A stretch of DNA of 62,004 nucleotides from Streptomyces sp. ISL-94 (GCF_018614075.1 NZ_JAGGOZ010000095.1:1-62004), one strand, 5' to 3'. Positions 17,581 to 26,306 are shown, numbered from the stretch's first letter. Translations and numbers: made by a program. The notes: generated by a model not told the origin, from the sequence alone.

Positions 17581-17744
17581 GGGTGGCGGGTTCTCCAGCG
17601 TTTTATGCTTTACCGATGATCAGCTGCTCACAGCATCGTACTCGGTAGCGGAATCACGAACTCCCCCCATTTCGGACATACGGCGGCTGATCGCCGGGGC
17701 GGACGGCAAAGAATTAAGCCGTCCGCCACCCAGGCGATTCCCGG

Positions 17745-18119
17745 TCAGACCTCCAGCTCGGCCTCGATCTTCTTCAACTGGTGGCGGGCCATCGCGAGGT
17801 TGGCCCGCCCCTTGTCGAGAGCCAGGTAGAGGAAGAAGCCCGAGGCACCCCGGCCCTTCAGCAGACGGATCAGGTGGTACTGGCTTCCGAGCGTGATCAG
17901 GATGTCCTCGATCTCGTCCGCGAGGCCGAGCATCTCCATCGTGCGGACCTTGGCGCGCACCACGTCCGTGTTGCCGGCGGCCGCGACGGCGAGGTCGAGG
18001 TCCTTGCCACCGCCGACGGTTCCGAGGGCCATGCCGCTGCCGTAGTCGACGAGGGCGGCACCGAGCGCGCCGTCGATGGTCGTGGTGGCTTCCTTGAGGG
18101 CGGTCTCGACGTTTGCCAT
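17745..18119 (-). CDS. Roadblock/LC7-like small regulatory protein
   Basis: 124 residues. ALKEATTTIDGALGAALVDYGSGMALGTVGGG resembles the roadblock/LC7 alpha-beta-beta core, and the C-terminal half is helical (ALDKGRANLAMARHQLKKIEAELEV). It shares that ending (RANLAMARHQL versus DGNLALARHKL) and the AALVDYGSGMALGT block with the protein at 19484-19888, so the two are paralogues. Roadblock proteins usually regulate small GTPases, but none is present here. Last gene of a leftward group; the gap to the next gene upstream is 61 bp. Confidence 0.75.
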   Translation of the reverse strand: MANVETALKEATTTIDGALGAALVDYGSGMALGTVGGGKDLDLAVAAAGNTDVVRAKVRTMEMLGLADEIEDILITLGSQYHLIRLLKGRGASGFFLYLALDKGRANLAMARHQLKKIEAELEV

Positions 18120-18180
18120 GAGGGATTCCTCTTTCTGTTTCCGTCTTCGGGTCGGTCCTGCCGGTTTGGCTCTACGGGGT

Positions 18181-18600
18181 TCAGGCGGGCGGGCCGACGG
18201 CGCCCCGCCGCCCGAGGGTGTGGTCGATGAGTTCGGCTATGCGCAGGCTGGAGCGCCGGGCCTCCAGGTGGAGGCGCCCCACGTTGACGCGCGGCTCGGC
18301 CGTCAGCGTGAGGACGGCCGCCTCGCCCGCGGCGTAGGTGGCCACGTATCCGAGTTCGCCGCGCACGAGCAGCTCCCGGAATCCGCCCTGACCGGTGCTG
18401 TCGCTCAGCCGCTGGGCGACCCCGAGGGCGGCCGCGGTCAGCGCGGCGACGGTCTCGGCCTCGGTGGCGGCGCTGTCCTGGGCGAGCACCAGGCCGTCGG
18501 CGCTGGCGGCGAGGGCGCCGGTGAGCTGGGGTACCCGGGCCCGCAGCCTGCGGAGCTCGGCGAGTATCTCGGCCTCCGCCTCGGCGGGCACCGTGCTCAT
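18181..18600 (-). CDS. Roadblock/LC7 domain protein
   Basis: 139 residues from MSTVPAEAEAEI. LRARVPQLTGALAASADGLVLAQDS and the following LGVAQRLSDSTGQGGFRELLVRGELGYVATYAAGEAAVLTLTAE are the canonical roadblock/LC7 fold as in CvnB-like proteins. The family regulates Ras/MglA-like GTPases in other bacteria and is part of Streptomyces conservons, but the DUF742 and GTPase partners are missing nearby. The start is chosen at the ATG that follows a purine-rich site. Middle gene of the five-gene leftward group. Confidence 0.85.
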   Translation of the reverse strand: MSTVPAEAEAEILAELRRLRARVPQLTGALAASADGLVLAQDSAATEAETVAALTAAALGVAQRLSDSTGQGGFRELLVRGELGYVATYAAGEAAVLTLTAEPRVNVGRLHLEARRSSLRIAELIDHTLGRRGAVGPPA

Positions 18601-18671
18601 GTCGGCCTTTCTCCTTTCGGGCTGCCTCCGCTCGGAGCGGTCGGCGCGCAGGGCCGGTCGCAGCGGGAGCC

Positions 18672-19487
18672 TCACAGGCTTGCCTCCAGTGCGTCGCGTA
18701 ACCGGCGGAGCAGCGCCACGTCCGGGGGTTGGGTCTCGGTCATCCAGTCGGGCAGGCGTTCCGCGGTCGGCGGCTGGGCCGGCGTGTGCGGGGTCTCGAC
18801 CAGTCCGGCCGCCGCCAGGCGCCGTACGTCGAGCAGCGTGTGGAAGGCGGGCCGGCCCAGGACCCACGCGAGGTCCGCCGGGGTGCGTACGCCGTCGGCC
18901 TGGCCCAGCAGGATCCGCTGCCGGGCGGTGACGGTCTGGCCGGGCGCGGCGGGCCGGGGCACCACCGGGGCGGTGTCGAGCAGCGGGTACGGCCAGACCG
19001 CGTCGAGCAGTTCCCGGCGGCGGCGGGTCTCCCGTTCCACTGCGGCGGCCGGGACCGAGCGGACGGAGCCGATCCAGTGGGTGGCCCCGCGGCGGAACCG
19101 GGAGGGCCCGCTGCCCGGGGACAGGGCGAAGAAGGCGGCATCGAAGATCGCGGCGAGATGGCAGATCTCCAGCTCGCCGCCCGCGAGGCCGCCGCTGTCC
19201 ACGAGGAAGCGGGCCACCTGGCGGCGGGCGCCGGCCCGGTCCACGGCTTCGCGCCAGCGCTCGGGGGCGAGGGCGCCGCCGGTGGTGAGCAGGACGTCGA
19301 GGCCGGGGGTGGCCGGGCTCTCGGCGTGCACGATGCGGCCGTCCTCGAGGAAGAGGGTGCCCCGGTCGCGCAGCAGGGCGCCGGTGGCGCGCTCGGCGGC
19401 GAGCCGGGTGAGCAGGGGCGAGACGGCGGAGGCGGCGGTGGGGGCCGGGGCGGCGGCCGGGGCCTGGCGGGGTGCCGGGGTGGTCAT
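18672..19487 (-). CDS. DUF4388-like protein, roadblock-associated
   Basis: 271 residues. The N-terminal part (LLTRLAAERATGALLRDRGTLFLEDGRIVHAES, then LAGGELEICHLAAIFDAAFFAL) resembles DUF4388/PatA N-terminal modules, which typically accompany roadblock and GTPase proteins. The C-terminal ~90 residues (RILLGQADGVRTPADLAWVLGRPAFHTLLDVRRLAAAGLVE) look like a winged helix-like interaction domain. Its start overlaps the stop of the upstream roadblock gene by four bases (ATGA), indicating translational coupling. Role in signalling is inferred only from the partners. Confidence 0.7.
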   Translation of the reverse strand: MTTPAPRQAPAAAPAPTAASAVSPLLTRLAAERATGALLRDRGTLFLEDGRIVHAESPATPGLDVLLTTGGALAPERWREAVDRAGARRQVARFLVDSGGLAGGELEICHLAAIFDAAFFALSPGSGPSRFRRGATHWIGSVRSVPAAAVERETRRRRELLDAVWPYPLLDTAPVVPRPAAPGQTVTARQRILLGQADGVRTPADLAWVLGRPAFHTLLDVRRLAAAGLVETPHTPAQPPTAERLPDWMTETQPPDVALLRRLRDALEASL

Positions 19488-19888
19488 CTGAGCACCAGCC
19501 CCTCGGCGAGGGCGCGGAGCTTGTGGCGGGCGAGGGCGAGGTTGCCGTCGGCGCGGTCGAGCCAGAGGTGCAGGAAGACGCTGCTGTCGAAGCTCGTCTC
19601 GACGAAGCGGAGCACGTGGTAGCCGGTGCGGGTGGTGACGATCAGGTCCTCGACGGGCAGGCCGGCGGCGTCACCTCCCAAGGGAGCGTCGTCCGCCGGG
19701 GCGAAGGACTCGTACTCGGCGGCCGCACGGGCCAGCTCGGCGGTTTCGGCGGCGGTGGTCTCGTGGTCTCCGACGGGCGAGTCCCCGGCGGTGCCGAGGG
19801 CCAGTCCGCTGCTCCAGTCGACCAGCGCGGCCCCCCGCGCACCAGGCAGGGCCATGGCTTCGAGCAGGCATTCGTCGATCCCGGGCAC
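19484..19888 (-). CDS. Roadblock/LC7-like small regulatory protein, paralogue
   Basis: About 134 residues from a GTG (VPGIDECLLEAM) that has GGGAGGGGA eight bases upstream; a longer in-frame start is weaker. GARGAALVDWSSGLALGTAG and the C-terminal VFLHLWLDRADGNLALARHKLRALAEGLVLR match the protein encoded at the other end of the group. It carries an acidic insertion (ESFAPADDAPLGGDAAGLPVEDLIVT). It is translationally coupled to the DUF4388-like gene through a 4-bp overlap. Confidence 0.75.
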   Translation of the reverse strand: MPGIDECLLEAMALPGARGAALVDWSSGLALGTAGDSPVGDHETTAAETAELARAAAEYESFAPADDAPLGGDAAGLPVEDLIVTTRTGYHVLRFVETSFDSSVFLHLWLDRADGNLALARHKLRALAEGLVLR

Positions 19889-20048
19889 GCGGGCTCCCCT
19901 CCCGGCCGGACGTGCTGGGTGCACGGTCGTACGGCGCGACAGGAGGGAACTTACTCAACTTCCACAGAGCGGAAGGGCGTTCTGGCATTTTCCGCTGGAA
20001 CATGCGCGGAACCGCGCGACACCTTGGCCGGAACCCGTCGCCTTCTGA

Positions 20049-20294
20049 TCACGAAGCGAGCGGAAGATCGTCCGCGAGCCGGAACGACCCGCCCTCGTGC
20101 TGGACGTAGCCCTCGTGGCTGAGGGTGCGCAGCAGGTGGTAGACGGTGGGCAGCGGAATGCCGGTGAGCCGGGCGAGCCGCTTGGCCGTCGCCCCGCCTT
20201 CGGCGTACATCGCTTCCACCAGGCGCAGTGCGCGCTGCACGGAACCGATCAGCGTGGGTGTGCTGTCCTTCTGACTGTGGTGGTCGGCGCCCAT
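20049..20294 (-). CDS. Stand-alone IclR-type winged-helix protein
   Basis: 81 residues comprising only the IclR N-terminal DNA-binding domain: SVQRALRLVEAMYAEGGATAKRLARLTGIPLPTVYHLLRTLSHEGYV. The ligand-binding domain is absent, and the sequence ends cleanly after FRLADDLPLAS, so it appears to be a natural short form rather than a truncation. It heads the roadblock group (161 bp upstream of it). A perfect 14-bp palindrome lies 26-39 bp before its start and may be its own operator. Confidence 0.8.
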   Translation of the reverse strand: MGADHHSQKDSTPTLIGSVQRALRLVEAMYAEGGATAKRLARLTGIPLPTVYHLLRTLSHEGYVQHEGGSFRLADDLPLAS

Positions 20295-20896
20295 GAGTAG
20301 TCCCCCTGCTCCGGTACGAGGCCAGGCCTGGCCAACCCATCAAAGTCGCTCACCGCCCGCTAACGCGGCCGACGCGCGTAAACCCGAGCATAAGATCACC
20401 GACCCGGTCCGGCCGTCGACCGCCAGGCGTGTCCGCGGCGGCGACGGGATCCCGGCGACGTGAGACGCGTCTCGCGCGGGCCCGGCCCCGCGCGTCCGGC
20501 AGTCAGGCCGACGCCTGCAAACCACCCCACCCTAGGCAAAGCGGCATCGCAGCACGTCAACCCAGGTGCGAGGGCCCCATATCCGCCCCTTATGCTTCCC
20601 GGACCGCGGATCCAGGGGGATCGCGGCAGGGAGGGGGATCATGGCCGGTCCTGCGGCCCCCGCCGCGGTGGCTGCCGAAGGACGAGCCGGTGCTGTACCG
20701 GGCGGACACGCCACGGCTGTTCAACTGATCGAGACCCCTCCAGCGTGGCCGGCGCCGTCAGCTCGTCCATGATCAGGCCCGGCACCGCGAGGGGACCGGC
20801 GGTGAGCCCTGCGCGTGCAGTGCTTCGCCCACGCCGGCGGACGCGGCCCGTCCCGGCCCTCCCCACCGCACCCTCCCCCGTGTCAGGCTGCCCGTC
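20295..20896. other. Intergenic region with palindromes and a possible broken small gene
   Basis: 602 bp. Besides the 14-mer palindrome it has GAGACGCGTCTC (20462-20473). At 20631-20728 a GGGAGGGGG site precedes an ATG (20641), but the protein-like C-terminal reading RWLPKDEPVLYRADTPRLFN lies one frame over and ends at 20728. This suggests either a frameshifted small gene or coincidence. No other gene is convincing. Confidence 0.35.
20320..20333. promoter_or_regulatory. Perfect 14-bp palindrome before the winged-helix gene
   Basis: GGCCAGGCCTGGCC, self-complementary throughout, 26 bp upstream of the IclR-type gene start. A candidate autoregulatory operator. Confidence 0.5.
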
Positions 20897-22141
20897 ATGG
20901 AGCGGATCATCGAGGAGATACGCGAGGACCTGTCCCGCCGGATCGCCGTGGCGGCGGACCGGCTCGCCGACCGGACGCTGACCGAGGATCCCGCGTACGC
21001 AGCCCTGCTCGGCCGCGCCGAGCTGCGCGAGCGGATCCACCACACCCTCCGCCAGGCCGTCGAGGGCCTGATCCGCAGCTCCCGCGGCCTGCCCGTGGAG
21101 CTCGCCGACGCCCGGGCCACCGGCGCCCTGCGGGCCGAGCAGGGGCTGCCGCTCGCCTCGCTGCTGCGCACCTACCGCCGCGGCGGGCAGCTGCTCTGGC
21201 AGACCCTCACCGAAGCCGTGGCCTCCTACGACCGGGCCGCGCTGCCCCGGCTGCTCCCGGTCGCGACCGCACTGTGGGACGTACTGGACCAGATGGCGGA
21301 CGCGGTGTCCGAGTCCTACCGGCGTACGGAGGCAGCGCGCACCGACCGCGACCGCGAGCGCCGCGCGGCCCTGCTCGACGCCCTGCTGGACGGGGCCGGC
21401 GGCGACGGGCCCGCCGCCTCGGAGGCCGCGGCGCAGCTGGGCCTGCCCGCCCGGGGCCGCTTCGCGGTGGTCGTGGTGGCCGCCGCGGACGGTCCGTCCC
21501 ACCCGGCACAGAGGCCGGGGGCCACCGGCGCGCCGCGCGTGCTGTGGCGGGTCCGCGCCGGCGGGGAGAGCGGCCTGGTCGAGCTGGGCCACCATCCACT
21601 GGAGTCCGTACGGGACCTGCTCGCGCCGCTCGGGGTCCGGGCAGGGGTCAGCCCGGTCGTGGAGGCGCCGGCCGAGCTGGCCCGGGCGCACCGGCTGGCG
21701 GCCCTGGCACTGCGCACCGCCCCCGCGTCCGGCGGCCCGCGCACCGCGCTGCTCGACGAAGGGCTGCCCGCGGCGCTGGTCGCGGCCCAGGCCGAACTCG
21801 CGGGCCGGCTGCGGAAGGTGGTGCTGGGGCCCGTACTGGCGCTGCCCGCGGAGGACCGCCGGCTGCTGCTGACCACGCTGGGCACCTGGCTGGCCTGCCG
21901 GGGTTCCACGACGTCGGCCGCCCAGCGGCTGTACTGCCACCGCAACACCGTCTCCAACCGGCTGCGCCGCCTGGAGCAGCTCACCGGCCGGTCCCTCGCC
22001 GACCCCCGGCACGTGGTGGAGCTGACGCTGGCGCACGCGGCGGTGGTGCAGCACGCCGCGGCGGAGCCCGCTACTGCGGGTCCTCCCGGCGCGCCGACTC
22101 CAGCAGGTACGGCACGTCGATCACCGCGACCCCGGGTGTGA
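20897..22141 (+). CDS. PucR family transcriptional regulator
   Basis: 414 residues. N-terminal RsbT-co-antagonist/sensor-like helical domain (MERIIEEIREDLSRRIAVAADRLADR through SLLRTYRRGGQLLW), a central GGDEF-like PucR domain (RFAVVVVAAADG), and a C-terminal HTH_30 (LGTWLACRGSTTSAAQRLYCHRNTVSNRLRRLEQLTGRSLAD), which is diagnostic for the family. PucR-type proteins usually activate purine or amino-acid use. The last ~25 residues are low-complexity and are antisense to a degenerate permease fragment, so the natural end may have been shorter. Its target may have been that lost permease (inference). Confidence 0.93.
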   Translation: MERIIEEIREDLSRRIAVAADRLADRTLTEDPAYAALLGRAELRERIHHTLRQAVEGLIRSSRGLPVELADARATGALRAEQGLPLASLLRTYRRGGQLLWQTLTEAVASYDRAALPRLLPVATALWDVLDQMADAVSESYRRTEAARTDRDRERRAALLDALLDGAGGDGPAASEAAAQLGLPARGRFAVVVVAAADGPSHPAQRPGATGAPRVLWRVRAGGESGLVELGHHPLESVRDLLAPLGVRAGVSPVVEAPAELARAHRLAALALRTAPASGGPRTALLDEGLPAALVAAQAELAGRLRKVVLGPVLALPAEDRRLLLTTLGTWLACRGSTTSAAQRLYCHRNTVSNRLRRLEQLTGRSLADPRHVVELTLAHAAVVQHAAAEPATAGPPGAPTPAGTARRSPRPRV

Positions 22142-22230
22142 ACAGCAGCCGCGCCTTCAGCCGCAGCGCGTTCTGGGTGTGCAGGGGCTGCTCCCACCAG
22201 TGCCCCACCACGTAGGTCCCTGCGCGGGTC
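22071..22230 (-). pseudogene. C-terminal remnant of an APC family amino-acid permease
   Basis: Leftward reading gives TYVVGHWWEQPLHTQNALRL followed by KARLLFTPGVAVIDVPYLLES and a stop. This is the conserved cytoplasmic tail of Streptomyces APC-family permeases as I recall it (VVGHWWEQ-LHNQSALRLK-RLLF-PGV). Upstream of this piece the frame becomes basic low-complexity sequence with no membrane segments, so some 600 residues are missing. It overlaps the 3' end of the PucR gene by 71 bp. A decayed gene. Confidence 0.6.
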
Positions 22231-22268
22231 CGTGCTCGCGCGGACCTCCCCCGGCTCCTTACCGACAC

Positions 22269-22586
22269 GTAGAGTAGCGATCGGGGGTGGGGTGGGAAGC
22301 CGGGAGGGACCCCGCCAGGATTGCGGACATACCGTCAGACGACGGGGAATTCACACCATGCGCAGGCTACGGGCACCCGCCGCTTCCCGACGTCGGCCCG
22401 CATCCGCCGGCCGGTGGGGTCCTTCGTTCGAGGGGTACCGCGGGCGCCGCCTTGATCCCGTGTTTACACGAGTACGGCGGTCCGGGGGCCTCGCACACCT
22501 CGTCCGTACGATCGATCCGGCCCCGCCGAAAGGCCGGTTTCCGGCCGCGGGCGGACGATGGAGGGGAGGGAAGGAGGTGCACCGAG
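22269..22586. other. Intergenic region upstream of the DUF4242 gene
   Basis: 318 bp with no gene. CGTGT-TT-ACACG at 22459-22470 is a short inverted repeat about 115 bp before the next start. Nothing else stands out. Confidence 0.35.
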
Positions 22587-22835
22587 ATGGCCACCTTCAT
22601 GGATGTCCACACGGGCATGAAAGGCATCACGTCCGAGCAGCTGATGGCCGCGCACCGCGCAGACCTGGCGATCGAGGCCGAGGAGGGCGTGCACTTCGAG
22701 AAGGCATGGGCCGATCCCGAGGCGGGCACGGTCTACTGCCTGTCGACGGCCCCGTCCGCTGACGCGGTCCAGCGCATCCACGAGCGGACCGGGCACCCGG
22801 CGAACGAGATTCACCCGGTGCCGCTCAGCGTGTAG
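22587..22835 (+). CDS. DUF4242/SCO4226-type nickel-binding protein
   Basis: 82 residues: MATFMDVHTGMKGITSEQLMAAH at the start and HERTGHPANEIHPVPL at the end. It matches the small ferredoxin-like DUF4242 family, whose Streptomyces member SCO4226 was structurally shown to bind nickel. Histidines at the N- and C-terminal segments are the likely ligands. A strong AAGGAGGTG site lies eight bases before the ATG. Cytosolic, single gene. Physiological role unknown. Confidence 0.88.
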   Translation: MATFMDVHTGMKGITSEQLMAAHRADLAIEAEEGVHFEKAWADPEAGTVYCLSTAPSADAVQRIHERTGHPANEIHPVPLSV

Positions 22836-23017
22836 GGATGGCCGGCTGACCGGATTCATTCGCACACGGCAGGGGGGGCTGGAGGCCTGCGGCATATGCC
22901 ATGAGCAAGCCCGTTACGGATGTTGCCAAACGCCTTACACGCCGTTGCTGCCTGTGCAACAGTCGTAACCGGTCCTTCCTTCAGACTTGGCCGTGCCGCG
23001 CCTGTATCGGAGTTCTC

Positions 23018-24439
23018 ATGCCGTCCCATCTGTTCGCGGACCGTCCCGCGCAGCCTCCAGAGCCAGGGTCGGTGGACGCGCTGATCTCGCAGACCCGCCG
23101 ACTGCGGGGAGAAGTGGACGCGGTCCGCCGCGACACCGTCGTCGACGACGACGACGCCCAGGGCCGCTGGCAGCGCGCGCTGTGCGATCTTGCCGTGCAC
23201 CACCTCGACGACCTCCGCGAGCACCTGGGCCAGCTCAAGGAAGGTCTGCCGCCCGCGCCCGAGACCCTCGAGCTGCCGCAGGCGGCCCCCGAGGCCGGAC
23301 CCGAGGCGCACACGCGCGTCGGCAGCGCCGAATGGAACCTGCTGACCGACGAGGTCAGCTGGTCCGACGAACTGTTCCAGATCTTCGGCCGGTCCCCCGA
23401 GGCGGGCGCGCTCCCCCTCGACGAACTGGGCTCGACGCTGTTCTCCGAGGACCAGCCGCTGCTCACTGCCTGGGTCACCGCCTGCCTGGTGGACGGCAAG
23501 GCGATCGACGGCGAGTTCCGCATCGTCCGGGCCGACGGCCGGGTCCGGACCTTGCACATGAGGGGCGAGCCGGTACTCGACTCCGACGGCTGCACGGCCT
23601 CGATGTGGGCCGTACTGCGGGACGTGAGTGAACTGCGCCGGAGCCAGCGGGCGGTGCGCGAGTCCCGGGACTCGCTCCAGCGCCAGCGGGAGATCGCGCA
23701 GACCGAACACCGGCTGGCGGTCGAGCTGCAGGAAGCCGTGCTCCCCCCGTGGCGCGGCTCCCTGCGGTTCCCGCACAGCAGTACCGGCACCCTGGACGTG
23801 GCCGCGCACTACCTGCCGTCTGCCACCAGCGCGCTGATCGGCGGCGACTGGTACGACGCACTCGAACTGCCCGACGGACGCTCGCTCCTGACGGTCGGTG
23901 ACCTGACCGGGCACGGAGTGACCGCCACCTCCGGGATGGCGATGATGCTCGGCGCCCTGCGCGGCATGGCCATGGCCGGCATCGAGCCGGGCCCGCTGAT
24001 GGGCTGGCTCAACCAGCTGCTGGAGACCTCCGTACAGCCCGCGCTCGGCTCGGCCGTGTGCTGCCGTTACGATCCCGCGCGCCGGGTCCTGTCCTGGGCG
24101 CAGGCCGGACATCCGGCGCCCCTGTTGTTCCGCCGCGGGTCCGGTCGCTCCCTGCTGCCGCCCGAGGGCGTCCTGCTGGGCGCCACCTCCGGCGCCTCGT
24201 ACGGGCAGGCCGAGGAACGGCTCGAGGTGGGCGACGTACTCGTCCTGCACACGGACGGACTCACGCCGCGCAGCATCGAGTTCAGCCGGGCGGACGGAAC
24301 CGAGCGGCTGCTGGCGCTGGCGCCGCGGTTCTCGGCGGCGCGGTCGGCGCAGGACTGCGTACGGATGGTGATCGAGGAGTTCGGGGAGAGCGAGCGCGAG
24401 GACGACGCGTGCGTCCTGGTCGCACGGGTCGGCGGTTGA
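23018..24439 (+). CDS. PAS-domain SpoIIE-type PP2C phosphatase
   Basis: 473 residues from MPSHLFADRP, chosen for the GGAG seven bases upstream. Residues ~95-205 form a PAS sensor (RVGSAEWNLLTDEVSWSDELFQIFGRSPE, ending LHMRGEPVLDSDG...MWAVLRDVSEL). A coiled linker (RQREIAQTEHRLAVELQEAVLP) leads to a SpoIIE/RsbU phosphatase with metal ligands in GGDWYDA, VGDLTGHG, HTDGLTPR and EDDACVLVARV. Such enzymes dephosphorylate anti-anti-sigma factors in partner-switching pathways. No kinase or STAS partner is adjacent, so its target is elsewhere. A perfect hairpin terminator follows. Confidence 0.93.
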   Translation: MPSHLFADRPAQPPEPGSVDALISQTRRLRGEVDAVRRDTVVDDDDAQGRWQRALCDLAVHHLDDLREHLGQLKEGLPPAPETLELPQAAPEAGPEAHTRVGSAEWNLLTDEVSWSDELFQIFGRSPEAGALPLDELGSTLFSEDQPLLTAWVTACLVDGKAIDGEFRIVRADGRVRTLHMRGEPVLDSDGCTASMWAVLRDVSELRRSQRAVRESRDSLQRQREIAQTEHRLAVELQEAVLPPWRGSLRFPHSSTGTLDVAAHYLPSATSALIGGDWYDALELPDGRSLLTVGDLTGHGVTATSGMAMMLGALRGMAMAGIEPGPLMGWLNQLLETSVQPALGSAVCCRYDPARRVLSWAQAGHPAPLLFRRGSGRSLLPPEGVLLGATSGASYGQAEERLEVGDVLVLHTDGLTPRSIEFSRADGTERLLALAPRFSAARSAQDCVRMVIEEFGESEREDDACVLVARVGG

Positions 24440-24507
24440 GGTCGCGCCCCTCGGGACGGTGGCCGGAGGCCGATCACAGGCCGTAGGCCGAACGGACGGG
24501 GGCCAAG

Positions 24508-24529
24508 GGCCGCGCCACTGGGCGCGGCC
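24508..24529. terminator. Convergent terminator hairpin with T run
   Basis: GGCCGCGCC-ACTG-GGCGCGGCC followed by TTT: perfect 9-bp stem between the rightward phosphatase gene and the leftward NsdA-like gene. Confidence 0.85.
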
Positions 24530-24583
24530 TTTCCCCTGTTCGCGCTTCCCGTCTTCCCGCTTCCCGTCTTCGTGCTTCCCGGG

Positions 24584-26077
24584 TCAGACGGCCGTACCCC
24601 GAACCCGCGGCGCGGGGCTGTCGGGCAGGGCCAGCTCGATCTCCTCGCGCAGGTCCTCGATGCGCGCGTAGCCGGCGTACTGGCCGGTGAGCCGGTACAT
24701 CTCGCGCAGCCGGTCCCATGTCCGGTGCGAGGAGGTCTCATTCATCGACACGAGGGCCAGGCGCGCGTAGCGGTCGGCCCGTTCCGGGTCGTCGGCGATG
24801 AAGCAGGCCGAGGCCATGGAGATGTAGTCGAAGATCTGCGAGCGCTGGTAGCCGTCCCCGCGCAGCCGCAGGGCCTCCCTGGCGTGGCGCGCGGCGACCG
24901 GCGCCGCCGTGGCGTCATGGTCGGCGAGGGTGCGGTACGCGAGCGCCTGCATGCCGTGCAGGTCCGCCTCGTCGAAGTGCTGCATCCAACTTGGCGGCGG
25001 GACATCGCCCTTGTCGGAGACGAAGAGCTCCTCCGCCTCGCCCAGGGTGCGCCGCATGGCCTGGCCCTTGCCCATCGCGGCCTGCGCCCAGGCCTCGATG
25101 GTGTGCAGCATGGCGCGGGTGCGCGGGAGGGTCTGGTCGCCGGAGCCGGACTTGGCCAGCTTCATCAGGTCCAGGGCCTCGTTCGGCTTGCCGAGGTGCA
25201 CCATCTGGCGGGCCGCCCGGGAGAGCGCCTCGCCGGCGCGGGGCCGGTCACCGCCCTCGCGGGCCGCGTGCGCCGCGATGACGAAGTACTTCTGCGCGGT
25301 GGGTTCGAGTCCCACGTCGTGGGACATCCAGCCCGCGAGCACTGCGAGGTTGGCCGCCACCCCCCACAGCCGGCGCTGGAGGTGGTCGGGGTGGTGGTAG
25401 GCGAGCATTCCGCCCACCTCGTTGAGCTGGCCCACGACGGCCTTGCGCTGCAGTCCGCCCCCTCTGGAGGCGTCCCAGGCGCGGAACACCTCGACCGAGC
25501 GCTCCAGCGCCTCGATCTCCTGGGAGCCGATCGGGGCCGCCTCGTAGCGGTCGTACGCCGCGGGGTCGCCCTGGAAGAAGTCCCCGAAGCGCTGCGCCTC
25601 CTTGGCGGGGGCGGGGTCGGTGTGGAGCCAGTCGTACATGGCGTTGCTGAGGGCGGAGCCGGCGGTGAGCACGGCGCCCGCGCCCATCAGACCGCGACGG
25701 TTGAGCATGAGGTCCATTCCCGTGAATTCGGTGAGGACCGCGGCTGTGCGTTCGGGCGCCCAGGGCATTCCGTCGGGGTTCTCCTGAGCCCCGTCCGGCT
25801 GCCGTTTGGATGCGCGCCGCTGTCGTACGAACCCGAGGTCCTCGATGGTCACGACACGACCGAGCCGCTCGGTGAACAGTGCTGCCAGTACCGTGGGCAC
25901 CGGTTCGCGCGGGGCTTCCCCCATGTCGATCCAGCGCCGCACCCGCGAGGTGTCGGTGGCCAGCTGGTGGTGGCCCATGGCCGCCGCCTGCCGGTTGACC
26001 ATCCTCGCCAGCTCGCCCTTCGACCAGCCGGCGAGGCCGAACAGGTCGTTGAGGCGGGTGTTCGGACCTTTGCTCAC
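24584..26077 (-). CDS. NsdA-like TPR regulator
   Basis: 497 residues from a GTG (VSKGPNTRLNDLFGLAGWSKGELARMVN). The N-terminal HTH-like segment LARMVNRQAAAMGHHQLATDTSRVRRWIDMGE and the long helical TPR tail are characteristic of the NsdA/NsdB group, which negatively affects sporulation and antibiotic production in Streptomyces coelicolor. The helix-rich body contains an RRGLMGAGAVLTAGSALS stretch near residue 130 that resembles a twin-arginine motif but is internal. I assign the family, not a particular orthologue. Divergent from an APH-fold gene. Confidence 0.8.
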   Translation of the reverse strand: MSKGPNTRLNDLFGLAGWSKGELARMVNRQAAAMGHHQLATDTSRVRRWIDMGEAPREPVPTVLAALFTERLGRVVTIEDLGFVRQRRASKRQPDGAQENPDGMPWAPERTAAVLTEFTGMDLMLNRRGLMGAGAVLTAGSALSNAMYDWLHTDPAPAKEAQRFGDFFQGDPAAYDRYEAAPIGSQEIEALERSVEVFRAWDASRGGGLQRKAVVGQLNEVGGMLAYHHPDHLQRRLWGVAANLAVLAGWMSHDVGLEPTAQKYFVIAAHAAREGGDRPRAGEALSRAARQMVHLGKPNEALDLMKLAKSGSGDQTLPRTRAMLHTIEAWAQAAMGKGQAMRRTLGEAEELFVSDKGDVPPPSWMQHFDEADLHGMQALAYRTLADHDATAAPVAARHAREALRLRGDGYQRSQIFDYISMASACFIADDPERADRYARLALVSMNETSSHRTWDRLREMYRLTGQYAGYARIEDLREEIELALPDSPAPRVRGTAV

Positions 26078-26306
26078 GTCAAGCCCCCAGGTTCTCGGCT
26101 GAGTTGACAGTAACCCGGCGTCAGATGCCCAGCGACTATTCGCCAGGCTTCGCCAGGGCACGCTCCGTGGTCCGCCACCCACGGCCGGGTGTCAGGTAGG
26201 AATGCGCCTCCCCGACCCGGTCACCGGCGGAACTCCCCAGGGTGAAGTACGGGATCGGCGGGGCGGCGTACGCAACTCGTCGGCGCACGAAGGGATCCGT
26301 AACGCC

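Noticed and set aside
13810..17619. 1269-codon open frame on the plus strand opposite the GT2/TagF gene
   Set aside because: Composition is low-complexity Val/Gly/Asp-Arg typical of antisense high-GC frames; the minus strand has clear GT2 and TagF motifs.
17745..20294. Calling the group a conservon (cvn)
   Set aside because: No histidine kinase, DUF742 or Ras-like GTPase is present.
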